Assembly (NCBI GenBank): GCA_029255685.2
Contig: CM055318.2
Location: 13,521,001 to 13,585,000 of the forward strand
Direction: 5' to 3'
DNA length: 64,000 nt
DNA from: Silene conica
Taxonomy: Eukaryota; Streptophyta; Magnoliopsida; Caryophyllales; Caryophyllaceae
The position numbers and the translations under genes were made by a program. The notes under the pieces were generated by a model that saw only the letters and a program-made list of their open reading frames with translations, ran no database searches and was not told the origin of the DNA. This document shows positions 1 through 10,712 of the stretch, piece by piece; within the stretch, counting starts at the first letter, position 1, and every line of letters begins with the position of its first letter.

Positions 1-1435
1 AGTGGGAATGCCTACCTGAATTGCATTTGCTACGTAGCAACCAAACAACATTTTCTAATTCACATAAATTTTAAAATCATGTGTTTTACGACTTCCTAGG
101 CAATACGAATTCCTAAATGCAACCAAACGACTCCTTAATATAAGGAATAATCCTGTTACCTTAATTGTAGGATTAGTCAAAATATGGTAGAGTAATATCT
201 AGGATTTTTCTTCGAAATAGGCGATTCTCACTAATTAATGAATGAAATAGGTAATTATTAAAATTTATTATCAAAAATAGGTGCACGGACCTATTTTTGA
301 TAAATAATTTGAAACCGATCCTACTTAGTTAAATAGTTTAAGTGTGAGTCTCATTTAAGCAAAAAAGTTCCATATACATGTAGGAAAACACACATGCATG
401 ATGCATGCATGGCGCATCTTTGTGTTTCATACTTAAACGTTGACGACGCAGATTTCCTGATTCCTCAAATCTCCATAAATGCTAAAAATTCCAAGGAATT
501 GTGGCAGTAAGTGTAAATAATTGTGTAATGCTAAGATACCCCTTCCATCCAAAGCTCTCTTCCCAACAACCACCCTGCTCCACGTCTTCTTATTGAGGAC
601 GGTATTGTCATTTCTAAGTGTCGACACTGTTCCTATAAGTGTTTTGCATGCATGAAAAATCAAAAATACCAACTCAACTCTTAAAACATTATTCCTCAAT
701 CCTTATGCATGCCGCAGAGGAAATGCAACTAAAAAACTTTGATGCTCGACCATATAATCTTATATATAAAAGCAATAACCACAGTGTGCCCCACATTGTT
801 ACCCACCTTCTCCACTTTCTTTTTTGTGCTTTAATTGAGAAAATTCACCTTTTATACTCTAGTGAATCTACAATCAAGTTGAAAGCTGAATATACGACTG
901 CTATTAATAATTACAATATATATGATACAAAAATTGAAACTATAAAAAAATATTTCGTTAAAATAATAAAAATCAACTAGATGAAAAAAATATGAAAATT
1001 TTCCATGAAAAAAACCATGTATTACTCGCTATGACACATCAAAAATAGTATAAAAGGCGACATTAATAAAAGAATATTCACGGATTAGAAAAAATTGGAA
1101 CTCGAAAAAATAGAAAACAATTTACTTAAAATATTTTTAAATTAATCGATCAACAATAAAATATGTAAAAAAAATGCATGCAAATTAATATTTAGTCTTG
1201 ATAACTAGAGTCGAAAATAATACATACTATTAAACGCACTATGACTAGAGTCGAAAATAATACATACAATTAATTCTTTGTCAAGTTTGCCTATAACGGA
1301 CTATATTATATATATAGATCTTTATATAGATTAGTTGAAATACACATCTAATAAAAACATTGCGATTTTGCTTAAATTTAGTCTGAGGGAACATTATTGT
1401 TTAAGATGAAACATTATTGGTTAAGATTTTTAGTA
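1..1435. other. AT-rich host intergenic DNA, no gene seen
   Basis: This stretch is AT-rich. The short open frames in it (433-699 minus, 639-980 plus) have no recognisable domain and show low-complexity composition, so I do not call genes. It contains a perfect hairpin at 268-303. It also holds a short direct repeat near 1195-1227 and 1243-1270, where the string CTAGAGTCGAAAATAATACA occurs twice. Nothing else is supported. Confidence 0.6.
268..303. repeat. Perfect 15-bp inverted repeat (hairpin)
   Basis: The arm TTATCAAAAATAGGT (268-282) is followed by a six-base loop and then its exact reverse complement at 289-303. A weaker AT-rich extension continues outward on both sides. It could be a decayed MITE core or a transcribed hairpin. 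No target-site duplication was identified, so the origin is open. Confidence 0.7.
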
Positions 1436-1693
1436 CTCCCTCCATTCTTTTTATATCACCTCATTTCTTTATACACGTTTGCCAATACTCATTTTGTTTC
1501 GATTATATCTTTAGCTACATATTACTAAAAATTATAAAATTTTGATATTCTTAATCCACTTAACAAGACAATCCAATAAAGATCTCACATGAATATATTT
1601 ACGTGAACGGATTGAGAAAAAATTGACGTTGAATACTCGATTGTGAATAGTGTCCAAAAGGGAAATGGGGTGATATAAAAAGAATGGAGGGAG
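1436..1693. mobile_element. Stowaway-like (Tc1/mariner) MITE
   Basis: A 258-bp element is bounded by terminal inverted repeats starting CTCCCTCCATTCTTTTTATA. The left repeat (1436-1467) and the reverse complement of the right end agree over about 32 bases with one mismatch. Both ends are flanked by the dinucleotide TA (1434-1435 and 1694-1695), the Tc1/mariner target duplication. The CTCCCTCC start is the classic plant Stowaway terminus. It has no coding capacity and would depend on a mariner transposase elsewhere. Confidence 0.9.
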
Positions 1694-1850
1694 TAGTATA
1701 TATCGTATTTATTTAAAATAACTATATCACATTCATATTGTATATACTGATATTTAACACTTAAAATCAACAAACCGTTACATTATTGTTTACTTTTTAA
1801 TTGTTATATATTTATAATATAATATCACGGGTTGACTATTATACAATTTC

Positions 1851-2262
1851 TAAAGCACATGGGTCAAAATTTTCACTTTAGAAATGTAGGGGTCAAAATT
1901 TCATTTCAAAAGTACAAGGCACTAAATTTTCGTTTTAAAAATGCACAGTTCAAAATTTCATTTTAAAAGTGCATGGATCTAAATTTTCGTTTTAAAATGC
2001 ACGGGTAAAAAAATTTATTTCAAAAGTGCATGAAACTAAAATTTCGTTTCAAAAATACACATGTAAAAAAATTTCATTTCAAAAGTACATGGGTCTAAAT
2101 TTTCGTTTTAAAAAATGCACAATTTAGACCCATGCACTAGTCAAAATTTCATTTCAAAAGTACATGGGTCTAGATTTTCGTTTTAAAAATGCACGGGTCA
2201 AAATTTCATTTCAAAAGTGCATGAGACTAAATTTTCGTTTTAAAAATACATTGGGTCGTAAT
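1851..2262. repeat. Degenerate minisatellite, ~35/70-bp unit
   Basis: About a dozen diverged monomers alternate between two forms. One carries a GGGTCAAAATTTCATTTCAAAAG-like core and the other a GGGTCTAAATTTTCGTTTTAAAAA-like core, each ending in GTGCATG or TGCACG. The pair makes a ~70-bp higher-order unit. One unit near 2118-2145 is inverted. The array lies about 550 bp upstream of the Helitron-type end at 2807-2838 and may be internal to that element; this is inference. Confidence 0.75.
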
Positions 2263-2806
2263 CTTCACTTGATTCCGTTTCACTAATTAACAATTGGGTA
2301 CTACATGAAAAACGATGTTTAAATTTTCATTTAAAACGCGCGCGGATCAAAATTTTTATTTTAACCTTGCACAAGTTTGACTAAATGAAAAACAAGTTCT
2401 GGCCGATTCAGTTTTATAAATTTCGTTTTATTTTCATCCAAATAATTTTGTTTGGTAGGTTAGTCGAGTTTTCCTGAAATCGCTTGAATATTAAGATAAA
2501 GTAGTAACTCAATTTTAACTAACAAAAAGATATATCATACTACAATAACTACATGGTCAGTTGACATTGATGCATTATTTACGTTAATTACAAATAAAAT
2601 TTATAATATCTAAAAATTTAAATACGATTTTATAAATCAATATTTAGATTGTTAATTTAAAATTCATTAAAATATAGAGAGATTTTATTGTTTTATTTTA
2701 GAACTTTATATTTTAAAATAAATAACTTCAAAAGAGGATAATTAATCAATTATTATAAAACTTATCTTATATATTCCTTCTTAAAGAAACTTTTTGAAAT
2801 TAACAA
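2263..2806. other. AT-rich DNA, possibly body of a Helitron
   Basis: There are no open frames of note and no tandem structure. If the hairpin at 2807-2827 is a Helitron terminus, this stretch lies inside that element. I could not find a convincing 5' TC terminus, so the element length is unknown. Confidence 0.4.
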
Positions 2807-2838
2807 ACCCGTGCAGTTTGCACGGGTATAAGACTAGT
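2807..2838 (+). mobile_element. Helitron-type 3' terminus (hairpin + CTAG/T)
   Basis: A perfect 9-bp stem, ACCCGTGCA (2807-2815) and TGCACGGGT (2819-2827), has a 3-base loop. Six bases later comes CTAG (2834-2837), followed by T. A GC-rich hairpin 6-12 bases before a CTRR end, inserted before T, is the diagnostic 3' end of plant Helitrons. The CCCGTGCA..TGCACGGG stem resembles common non-autonomous plant Helitron ends as I know them. Only this end is supported. Confidence 0.7.
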
Positions 2839-3018
2839 GAGATACAAATCAGAGACTATTAGATTCGCATTTAGGCTCCGGTTGCGCGCTTGCGTACAAT
2901 TGCAAATCTATAATTTGTGGAATGAGGGTATGTCTCGATATAGGGTCGTCTAATCGTCTATGACACATTTGTAGCGAATTAGAGTGTATTTTATACGAAA
3001 GCGTAATGAAAAATATTA

Positions 3019-3308
3019 CTTCCTGCCTTCATATTATAAACTACACTCTCATTACATTTTAATCCATTCATATCCAAACTACACCTTTTTTTAATAAAGT
3101 CAAAAAGTTACTAAAATATACTTATAAACATCAATTATTTACACAAAATGTCATTCAATGGCTCACCATTGAACAATAAAAAAATCATTAACCTTAACCA
3201 AAAAAAGCAACGTACACATTTTTCATTGTACTTTCAATAATTTTTTTTAGTAAACCCTTAAAATTTATGCATAAAGTATAAATACACTATGAATTTGAAC
3301 GGAGGAAG
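3019..3308. mobile_element. Diverged Stowaway-like MITE
   Basis: The left end reads TACTTCCTGCCTTCATATT and the right end reads as the reverse complement of TACTTCCTCCGTTCAAATT. TA dinucleotides flank both ends (3017-3018 and 3309-3310). The inverted repeats are clearly related but carry several mismatches, so this copy is older than the MITE at 1436-1693. No coding capacity is seen. Confidence 0.6.
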
Positions 3309-3427
3309 TATGTGATAAGAGTAAGGCGATAATAATAATTGCTCTCTTACAATCTTATCTATATTAAAACAAAATCATTTCAAGCAATTTGGTGCATCAA
3401 CATCATCCTACACCAACATATTATTTG

Positions 3428-3676
3428 GCCCGCAAGGGTGGAGTCTAGTGGTTAAAACTTGGGTGAAATTCCCAGGAGACCCGGGTTCAAGCCTCCTCAA
3501 GAGCAAAATCTTGTGGAGCATTCTTGGCCCGAGTCCATGCCTTAATAGACTTCGAGCCTGTCACCCTCGGGTGGCTTACCTGGTGTATGTGGTTTGCAGG
3601 CTATCACATATACCCGAGGGTTTACCCAGTGCGCACCAAAGGTAGCGGCTGCGGATTCCCTCGTCACCAAAAAAAA
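3428..3676 (+). mobile_element. tRNA-derived SINE with A/B boxes and poly-A tail
   Basis: A short interspersed element starts GGCCCGCAAGGGTGGAG. It has an A-box-like segment around 3439-3453 (GTCTAGTGGTT) and a good B box, GGTTCAAGCC, at 3484-3493. These form an internal RNA polymerase III promoter. The element ends in an A-rich tail (3669-3678). The 13-bp sequence AACATATTATTTG is present exactly on both sides (3415-3427 and 3677-3689), a textbook LINE-type target duplication. The perfect duplication and intact promoter indicate a young insertion. Mobilisation would need a LINE reverse transcriptase in trans. Confidence 0.92.
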
Positions 3677-3689
3677 AACATATTATTTG

Positions 3690-4160
3690 CATTATTAGTG
3701 GTAGGGCCCATTGAAGAAAAAGAAAATAATTAAAAAAAACAAAAAGTGTTAGACGCAACCGCAATTTACGTTATTTGTCATTCTTCAAATTTGGCAACTA
3801 TTATTTGCATTTTGATTTTTTTTATAAGATACGAATAAATCAAATAAAAGTATATTATCAAAATAATAATGAGAATTAAACAAATAAATAAATAAATTTT
3901 GCTCTGTCAACTAAATGTCAATTACAGTAAGTGGATGGTACACGTACATCCGATGTATTACCTCCAATTTTATAGTTTCTGAGCATTATAGTAAAGTTTT
4001 TGAGTTTTGTTTTAGAAATTATGAGTTTTCCTATATAGTTTTTGTGTTTATTTATTTAAATATAAAACTTTAAAAAATCACAATAAAACTCACAAATATT
4101 ACATATAAGTTTAGTTCAATTAGAGTTATGACGGAAAAAAACTAAAATCTAACTTATAAA
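3690..4160. other. AT-rich host flank of element G, no gene seen
   Basis: I find no domain-bearing frame, tandem repeat or inverted repeat that I can support. The five bases before element G (4156-4160, ATAAA) would be its TSD, but G's far end lies outside the window, so this cannot be checked here. Confidence 0.5.
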
Positions 4161-6083
4161 TGTAACACCCCCATTTACCTAGGAGCCTGAACTAGGACTT
4201 CCAGGGTAAATAAGGCTGTTACCATCCTGAGTAACCCAGGGTAAGAGATAATCATAGTGAAAGATAAACAGTACTTTAGTTACTTAACCAATAGTCAAAG
4301 TCAAACTGCTACATGTCAAGTCTAAAACCAAAACTCAACATATGAAAAGTACAAATGAGCTATTACAAGCTAGGTGATCTATAACTAGGTGAGTATGATC
4401 CAAGTCTCTCTCTTCCAAGCCCAGATCCTAGTCCGTCTGTCTTTGACCTGAAATATCTACTCCCCATTCCGGATCATCGTAGTTGAACATGAATACACTG
4501 TCAACCTCGCGGTCGAGTAGGATAACACAGCAACAAAATACAATATAAATGATATGCAATGCCGTGATATGCTCGAGCTCAAACTCAAACTCAATCTCAG
4601 TCTCAATCTCATTTTTCATTCTCAAACCCGTGACTCCCAGCCATACCGAACCTCCCGGCAGACTATACTCGGCCGTCGTCGAACACCAGCATAACAGCTG
4701 AGGTCACCAGGTCTAGCCCTGCAGAGCTAGCCTGGGCCGAATAATATCTCATCATCATCTCAATCTGTAACCATGCTCATGCCATGCTTATGAGTGCAAT
4801 AATAATAAAACCAACTCTGTAAATGCATCTCATAAATAATCATACTTGCATTCATAGCATCCAATTCACATCCAAACATAACACAATACAAAAGAAGTTC
4901 CAGTGTCTCCTACCTGAGATACCAATTGTAGCAAGCAAACACCGTCTTGTAAAGTTCTTCCTCGATATCCGTTCCTATAAATAATATTTAATATCAAATA
5001 CTACTCAACCACTCAACACGACCTAAGTACTTGTACATAATTGTTTCCTTCATAGCGTTTGTAAAATACATACACATAGCTATCTCCGCATACATACACT
5101 CATCACAGACTATTTACACAGATCATTTATTATTACTCATACGAATTTACTATTTTTAGGCTTACTAAAAATAGTACGTCATCACAAGCCATCATACGTA
5201 TTGAAATTAATAATAAAAACATTACTTATTTAAACATCATAGACCAAAGGTTACCAATTAATTCTAGCTAAAACACTTGACACATTACACGTTGGGACCT
5301 TACTAAAAATAACATATGAATCTAGCAATTACAACTACTCACGTCACAAACGCAACCCAGCAACTACCAACAGCCCCAACCCGTAAGTCTCACTGTACAG
5401 CCCTGTCAACCGCCCTTCTTGACGCCGGCAGGCACCACTGGCCTTCCCACTGACGCCACCAGTCTCTCCACTGAGCCACGGTGGTTCCAGGGGAAAGGTC
5501 AGTGACTGTCCACCATGACCACAACCGCCACAAACTACCACCAAACACTGACCACCCGACCTGAACCCAGAAAACCCAGATTTATCCCCTGACCACCGCG
5601 ACAAAACCCCCCTTCTCAACACCAACTGTGACCATCACTTTCACCCACGACATCACCAGACCACCACTGGCCCACGGTGGTTCCGTTGGTGTAGGTGACA
5701 GTCGCAATTACTGCAACCACCAGTCACGGTTATAGACTCAACTCTGACCCATACGCATTCCTTGGAATAACTACTAACCTTCTAGACTCCAACCACCAGC
5801 CTACCGTCGTGAGGCACCACGACTCAAGGTGACAACCACCAACGTAACCTCTGACTACCACCCTATCAAAACAAAGTCAAAACCCAACTACACGTTGATA
5901 GCAGGAGCATCGAAAACCAAGGTAATTAAGCGTGATAACGTCTCTGTTTCTGACGAAAAAGGAAAAACAGAACCTAAAAGGCAATCGAAACACCCTATAC
6001 GGTGGCCTTAGACTGACAAGGACGACATCCCAGTACCCAGAACACGAACCCATATATCACAGATTATTAGAACGTGAAGAAGT
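4161..6083 (-). repeat. Element G left LTR, part 1 (3' LTR of a minus-strand Tekay-like element)
   Basis: The LTR starts TGTAACACCC here and resumes at 45218 after the B insertion, ending ..TATTACA at 45772. It thus has TG..CA ends and a reconstructed length near 2.48 kb, typical for Tekay/Del chromoviruses. It is the 3' LTR of the minus-strand element, because a polypurine tract (read on the minus strand) abuts its inner end at 45773-45790. Frames inside it, such as 5344-5625, look like chance readings of non-coding LTR. A low-complexity CTCAAA/CTCAAT run lies at about 4578-4622. The matching 5' LTR lies beyond the window. Confidence 0.85.
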
Positions 6084-7149
6084 TGAAGGAAAACCGTAGT
6101 CATACTAGTTTACCATAATAATCTAGTCTTACTAATTATTTTACATTTTAATTAATCTCATATTAATTTATACTCAAGATCTTATGCATGCAACAATATA
6201 TGCGGAATAATAACGGAAAGGGCCTTACAAACAGTCCAAATAAGTGCTAGGACGATCCTCCACGGAGCAAACAAAATAGCTTGCCTCCTTTACGTTGCAC
6301 CCAAGACCTACCCTTAAACACCGAGACACGAACACGAGCTAGGTGATGGAAACGGTTGCCTTAAAACCGTAAACTAATACTCACTTTATTAGTCTACTAA
6401 AAATACTACAACAATATGTAGTATGAATATTATGTGAATAATATTTTAGAGGATTTTCATTTTATTTCTTACACTAGAAATAATGCTAAGCATAAGGTTA
6501 GAATGAAAGAGTGTGAACTATTCACATATATAGAGGGTGAGGTTGAGAGTTGTGTGTGTCGTGTGTTTTGTGTGTTGAGTAAGACCAAATAGGTTGCTTG
6601 TCTTACATAAGCAACTAGGTTTGCATGCCTACTAATAGACATCAACCTATTCAATCATTATGATTTTTCCATGCACTAATTTAAACAAATTAGTACTTAT
6701 AACACACACCATCACACGCCACATGATATTGTAAAATGTACCTTATTTTACAAAATTGTAATTTGTACAATTGTGTAATATGTGACATCCTATGTGACAT
6801 AATTCAATTGTATTAATTTAAAACATATTTATCACATAAATAATATTTCTAAATTAATCAAATCATATTTAACAAATTATTTAGTAATTCATAATCACCG
6901 TCTCAAAATATGGTTATTATAATAATCGTCAATACGATATACAACATTTGTTATAACCACGAACCCTTCTCATTCTAATTTCGACATTTCATAAATATCG
7001 ATTAATATTTGACAATCGACACATTTCAATTTCAAATATAAATCTTACTTTAAGATTCAACCTCTGATTTCTCGATATACGGTTTTAAGAAGATCAATCA
7101 ATCCGTATCACATACAATTGATTAATATATAATTTAAGGGGTCTGTCCT
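6084..7149 (-). repeat. Element B left LTR, part 1
   Basis: The first 1066 bp of B's left (3') LTR match 43941-45006 nearly base for base. It is interrupted by element C after the TSD GTCCT (7145-7149) and resumes at 37920. A TATA-like CTATATATG read on the minus strand near 6526-6534 is a candidate promoter; its twin in the other LTR is the one used to start transcription. Confidence 0.9.
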
Positions 7150-7370
7150 TGATGAGCTCCATTTTGGTCATCATTTTCTTTACATTTTCTTTATTTTCGG
7201 TCACGATTCGGCCTCGATTTGCATGTCTTTAGGTGTTTTTACCTCCGTTGCCTCGTATATTCCTATTCGATCCAATTTTTGTAGGTATTGCGGCGTGGGC
7301 GAAGAAACGGGTGAAATCGAGCCGGATTTAGAGCGATTCTTGAAGAATTGTGAAGAATTTAGCAGAGGAA

Positions 7371-7757
7371 CCTCCCAGGGCCTTCCGGCCGGTTACCAGC
7401 CGGCAGTCGGTCGGCCGGCTGGGGGTCCTTGACGTGAGATTTTGACGATTTGTGAAAGAGATCATATCCTACACTTAACCATTTTGAAGAAAATGAAGAA
7501 ATCGTATGTTGGGCAGATTACTCAAAAAGGGCTCCCAGCCGGTGGACTACCGGCAGCCGGTCCACCGGCTGAGGGGACCTGTGCATTGAAGAAGTTGAAG
7601 AAAAAAGTCAGATTTAGTGGAAAGGCCTCCCAGCCGGTGCCAGACCGGCAGCCGGCCGGTCGGCTTGGAATCAAGGCTCATTTAAAGAAAAAGTCAGAAG
7701 TCCTCATTTGGACTCTCAGCCGGTCCCAGACTGGCAGCCGGTCGACCGGCTGAGAGG
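7371..7757 (+). repeat. Paired GC-palindrome module array in U3 of C (4 modules)
   Basis: Modules lie at 7371-7428, 7531-7576, 7626-7669 and 7713-7757. Each follows CTCCCAGCCGGT..CCGGCAGCCGGT..CCGGCTGGGAG with short variable inserts. The outer arms can pair as an 11-bp stem, and the central CCGGCAGCCGG is itself near-palindromic. The spacers between modules are AT-rich and unrelated to each other. The array ends 23 bp before the TATA box, the position of upstream promoter elements. Confidence 0.85.
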
Positions 7758-7779
7758 CCCTTTTCGTATTTTCGAGCTC

Positions 7780-7787
7780 TATATAAA
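7780..7787 (+). promoter_or_regulatory. TATA box of element C 5' LTR
   Basis: TATATAAA lies 23 bp after the last palindromic module and is conserved in the 3' LTR at 36902-36909. Its position in the LTR and the C-rich context that follows fit a U3 core promoter. Confidence 0.75.
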
Positions 7788-8795
7788 CCCGCACTTGTAT
7801 CATTTTATTTTTACGCATTCCTAAGCACTTTTCTAGGGTTTTTCACTGTTCCATTGCTTGATACTTAGACACAAAAATACTCTCAAATATTTTAATCTTC
7901 CTTAGATCCTTGTTTAATCATTCAATATTTGTTAATCTCTCTTTAGGATTCTACTTAGCCTTGTTCTTGGGTATTTGTAGAGGATTTCATTGGGTTGTAA
8001 TTTGAAAGGTTTGAAAGAATCTTTCAACTTGTTATCCAAGCTACTTGCTTTTCCATAATTATTGGTATAATTCTTCTAATCTCTACTTAGTTTTTACATT
8101 TGTTTAAGTTTCCTTTGAATCAATTGTTTACCCTTTGCTTGTTCATGATGTTTAGCTTTTGTTTATGTCTTATTCACATGTTTTCATTTACCATGAGTGA
8201 GTAGTATCTTTGCTAGGGTAAGGGGTGATCTTGGGTGTTGTTTAGATGATAAATTCATGCTAGTAAGTTGATTAGTTGTTCTTAAAAAAGTAGTCTTCCA
8301 TTTGTTGCATGCTAGGTGTTTGATGATTTGCCTCAACGAAAGTTGGGCTTTGATTTTAGCGTGACTTGCCTTTAGCGACGGTTGGGGGTTTGTCTTAGCA
8401 TATTTAATGGTTGGTTGTGGTATTTGTAGCGAAAGCTAGGGTATTCCGACCTAAGTTAGTCGACTCGAGAGAAGAGACTACCCGAGACTATTTGTTTGAG
8501 ACCTTCTAGTTTTCTTTCTCGCATCTTCGTCTAACCACCTTAGTGACCCCCGAAACCCTAGTCTTCTCTTCCATCGATTCAATCTTAATTAGTTTGCTTT
8601 AATTGTTCGTTTTAGTTGTTCTTTAGTCATTAATCATTCACAAACCTATTACCCCCGACTCTTACTTAAATTAGAACATAATTACACAACTATCCCCACC
8701 GTCTTCGCGTTCGACCCCGATTTCGATACTACTTGCTTTCGGGTTTTATAAATGTGTTTGATGCCGTTAGCGACGGCAAAACCCGGCCATCAAAA

Positions 8796-8813
8796 TGGCG
8801 CCGTTGCCGGGGA
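8796..8813 (+). other. Primer-binding site of C, complementary to tRNA-Asp
   Basis: TGGCGCCGTTGCCGGGGA begins three bases after the LTR. Its reverse complement ends in the universal CCA and equals the acceptor and T-arm end of plant tRNA-Asp(GUC). This is the primer typical of Athila/Tat elements. Minus-strand DNA synthesis would start here. Confidence 0.92.
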
Positions 8814-8975
8814 AGGTGTTAGAAGTTGTGTAGTTTAGTTTTAGTTTTAGTCTAGAATTAGTTGAGCTTGTTTTGTTTTGATCAAAGATTTGGTAGTTAA
8901 TTGTAGAGTGTTTGTTTTATTGCTCACCCTAGTGTTTAACAAGCACTAGGACGACTAATTTGTTTGCTAAGTTTT

Positions 8976-10712
8976 ATGCCTAGGGGTGACTCTAACTCTT
9001 TGTTGTCATCTTCCGAACCGGAGAGGCTCTTTCGGGCCTTAAGGAGGAAGACCATTGCAAGGGTAAGAATTGCGTCCCAAGCATCTACTAGCCAAAACAA
9101 CCCCTCTTCATCCGAACCACCAAGTCCCAATCAAAGCAATCCTAGCCCAACATCCGACAATTTTGACAACCCGTTTTATCAATCACCACCACAATCACCA
9201 CACTTTCCAAACAACCATCAAATTCATATAATGGCCGCTCTTCGTGATCATAACCGGCCCAATCACAATGACACCACCAATCCAATCAACTTCGGGGCTC
9301 TTGTTCCTCAAAATTTCGAAATACACCCTTCGCAAATGAGCTCAATCGAGAAGAACGCCTTTAGCGGGGCTTCTCACGAAGATGCTCATGGGCACTTGAG
9401 AAAATTCAAGGGTAAAGTCGCAATGATAAAGAAAACGAGAGTACCCGAGGAGACACTAAGGCTTATGCTTTTCCCCTATTCCTTAACCGACAAGGCGGAT
9501 AGGTGGTTAAATGTCCATGCTCCAAATACATTCACCACATGGGACGACTTGGCAACGACTTTCCTTGCCAAGTACTACCCATCCTCCAAGACCGCGATGC
9601 TCCGAAATGAGATAACTCAGTTTCAACAAGACGAGGGAGAATCTTTGGGAGAAGCTTGGGATAGATACCAAGATTTGCTTGCTAAGTGCCCACACCACGG
9701 GATACCACCTTGGTACACAACCCAAACCTTTTTTCAGACTCTTCTCCCCCGGACTAAAGAAATGGTTAATGCATCGGCGGGTGGTAGCTTTGACCACTTG
9801 CCGCATGAGGAGGGAACAGAACTCATCAAGAAGATTGTTGATTCGGAGGAAAATTATGGTACTAGGGGAATGTCTTGAGGAAGAGTAGCAAGTACCCTAG
9901 TGAGCACCTTTCCAATGCAAAGGCGAACGAAGAAACCAATGCCAAGTTGGACATGTTAACCAAGAAATTGGAAGAATTGACAAAGGGCTCCACTAGCAAA
10001 GAAACCAAGAGCATATCCCGGGGATGTACCAAGTAAATAGTGTTGCCACATGTGATTTATGCGGAGGAAATGGGCACACATTTGAAGTTTGTGTAAACAA
10101 CTCAATTGAGGGAAGTGGAAGTGAGGAAGAATTGTATGCTTTCCAAGCATTCAACAATCCTAGAAGCCAAAATACTTTCAACCCCAATTCAAACTACTAT
10201 CACCAAGGGATTAGAGGTAGTCCTTATATGAGTTACAAGAGCACCAATGTGTTGAATCCTCATCAAATTCAACAACCTCAAGTGCAAACCCCCCCGGTTT
10301 TCAACCAAGGGGTGGAAATTTCAACCCGAGGAACAATTTCAACAACAACAATTTCTACCAAGGCAACCAATCTAATCAAGCCAATCAAGGCTTTCAACAA
10401 AGTTTCAATGATCTAAACTTCAGCCCCAATTTCCAAAACAACCAAAATCCACAAAATTTCAATCCAAATTTCAACAACAACCAAAACTACAACCAACACC
10501 AAAACCAAAACTTCAATCCACCACCATTTCAAAACAACCCCAATCAAAATCAAAACAACTACAACCACAACCCACAAAATCCCAACAACCCAAATTACAA
10601 CCAAAATTTCAACCAAAACTTTCCACCAAACAATCAAGGCCAAAACTTCAACAATCAAGTTCCGAAAGGCAACTCCCAAGGTGCGGGTGCAAGGAATGAT
10701 TATGGGTTCCCC
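8976..10712 (+). pseudogene. gag: Element C gag (three frameshifts)
   Basis: Athila-type Gag, the capsid/nucleocapsid precursor that packages element RNA. I prefer the ATG at 8976, where the basic N-terminus typical of Athila begins, to the in-frame ATG at 8964. A Retrotrans_gag core lies around 9300-9830, with the W-rich and EAWDRYQDLL-type helices. A CCHC zinc knuckle (CDLCGGNGHTFEVC) lies near 10054-10095. A very N/Q/F-rich low-complexity linker (about 10320-10680) leads to the protease region. The reading frame slips at GGGG runs at 9865-9868, 10020-10023 and 10309-10312. Each behaves as a one-base loss, and together they return to the original frame that pol uses. No functional Gag is expected from the sequence as given. 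Confidence 0.88.

Larger units (their letters stand above)
7150..8792 (+). repeat. Element C 5' LTR
   Basis: This 1643-bp LTR carries four GC-palindrome modules at 7371-7757, then a TATA box at 7780-7787. The likely transcription start is about 30 bp beyond that. It is 65 bp shorter than the 3' LTR because one complete module present at 36520-36584 is absent here, at about 7461. The sequence AGAT/GGAT at the breakpoints leaves a GAT microhomology, so a deletion in this copy is likely. Confidence 0.93.

Noticed and set aside
433-980. Overlapping ORFs of 88 and 113 codons as host genes
   Set aside because: Low-complexity AT-rich translation, opposite strands overlapping, no domain and no supporting promoter.
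1277-1834. Helitron 5' terminus
   Set aside because: No convincing TC-start with family-like sequence was found, only generic TATATA-rich strings.
3439-3493. Functional tRNA gene
   Set aside because: A- and B-box-like sequences are present but no cloverleaf forms. The poly-A tail and target duplications show a SINE.
3448-3764. Three short ORFs near 3450-3760
   Set aside because: They are chance frames through the SINE body and its flanks.
5344-5625. 93-codon ORF on the minus strand in G LTR
   Set aside because: Compositionally biased frame inside LTR sequence. The start lacks any upstream signal I can support.
7223-7753. Proline/glycine/alanine-rich ORFs (LPAGG, PPAEG) in C LTR and array
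   Set aside because: They are translations of the GC-palindrome modules. Frames differ between the two LTRs and none has a domain.
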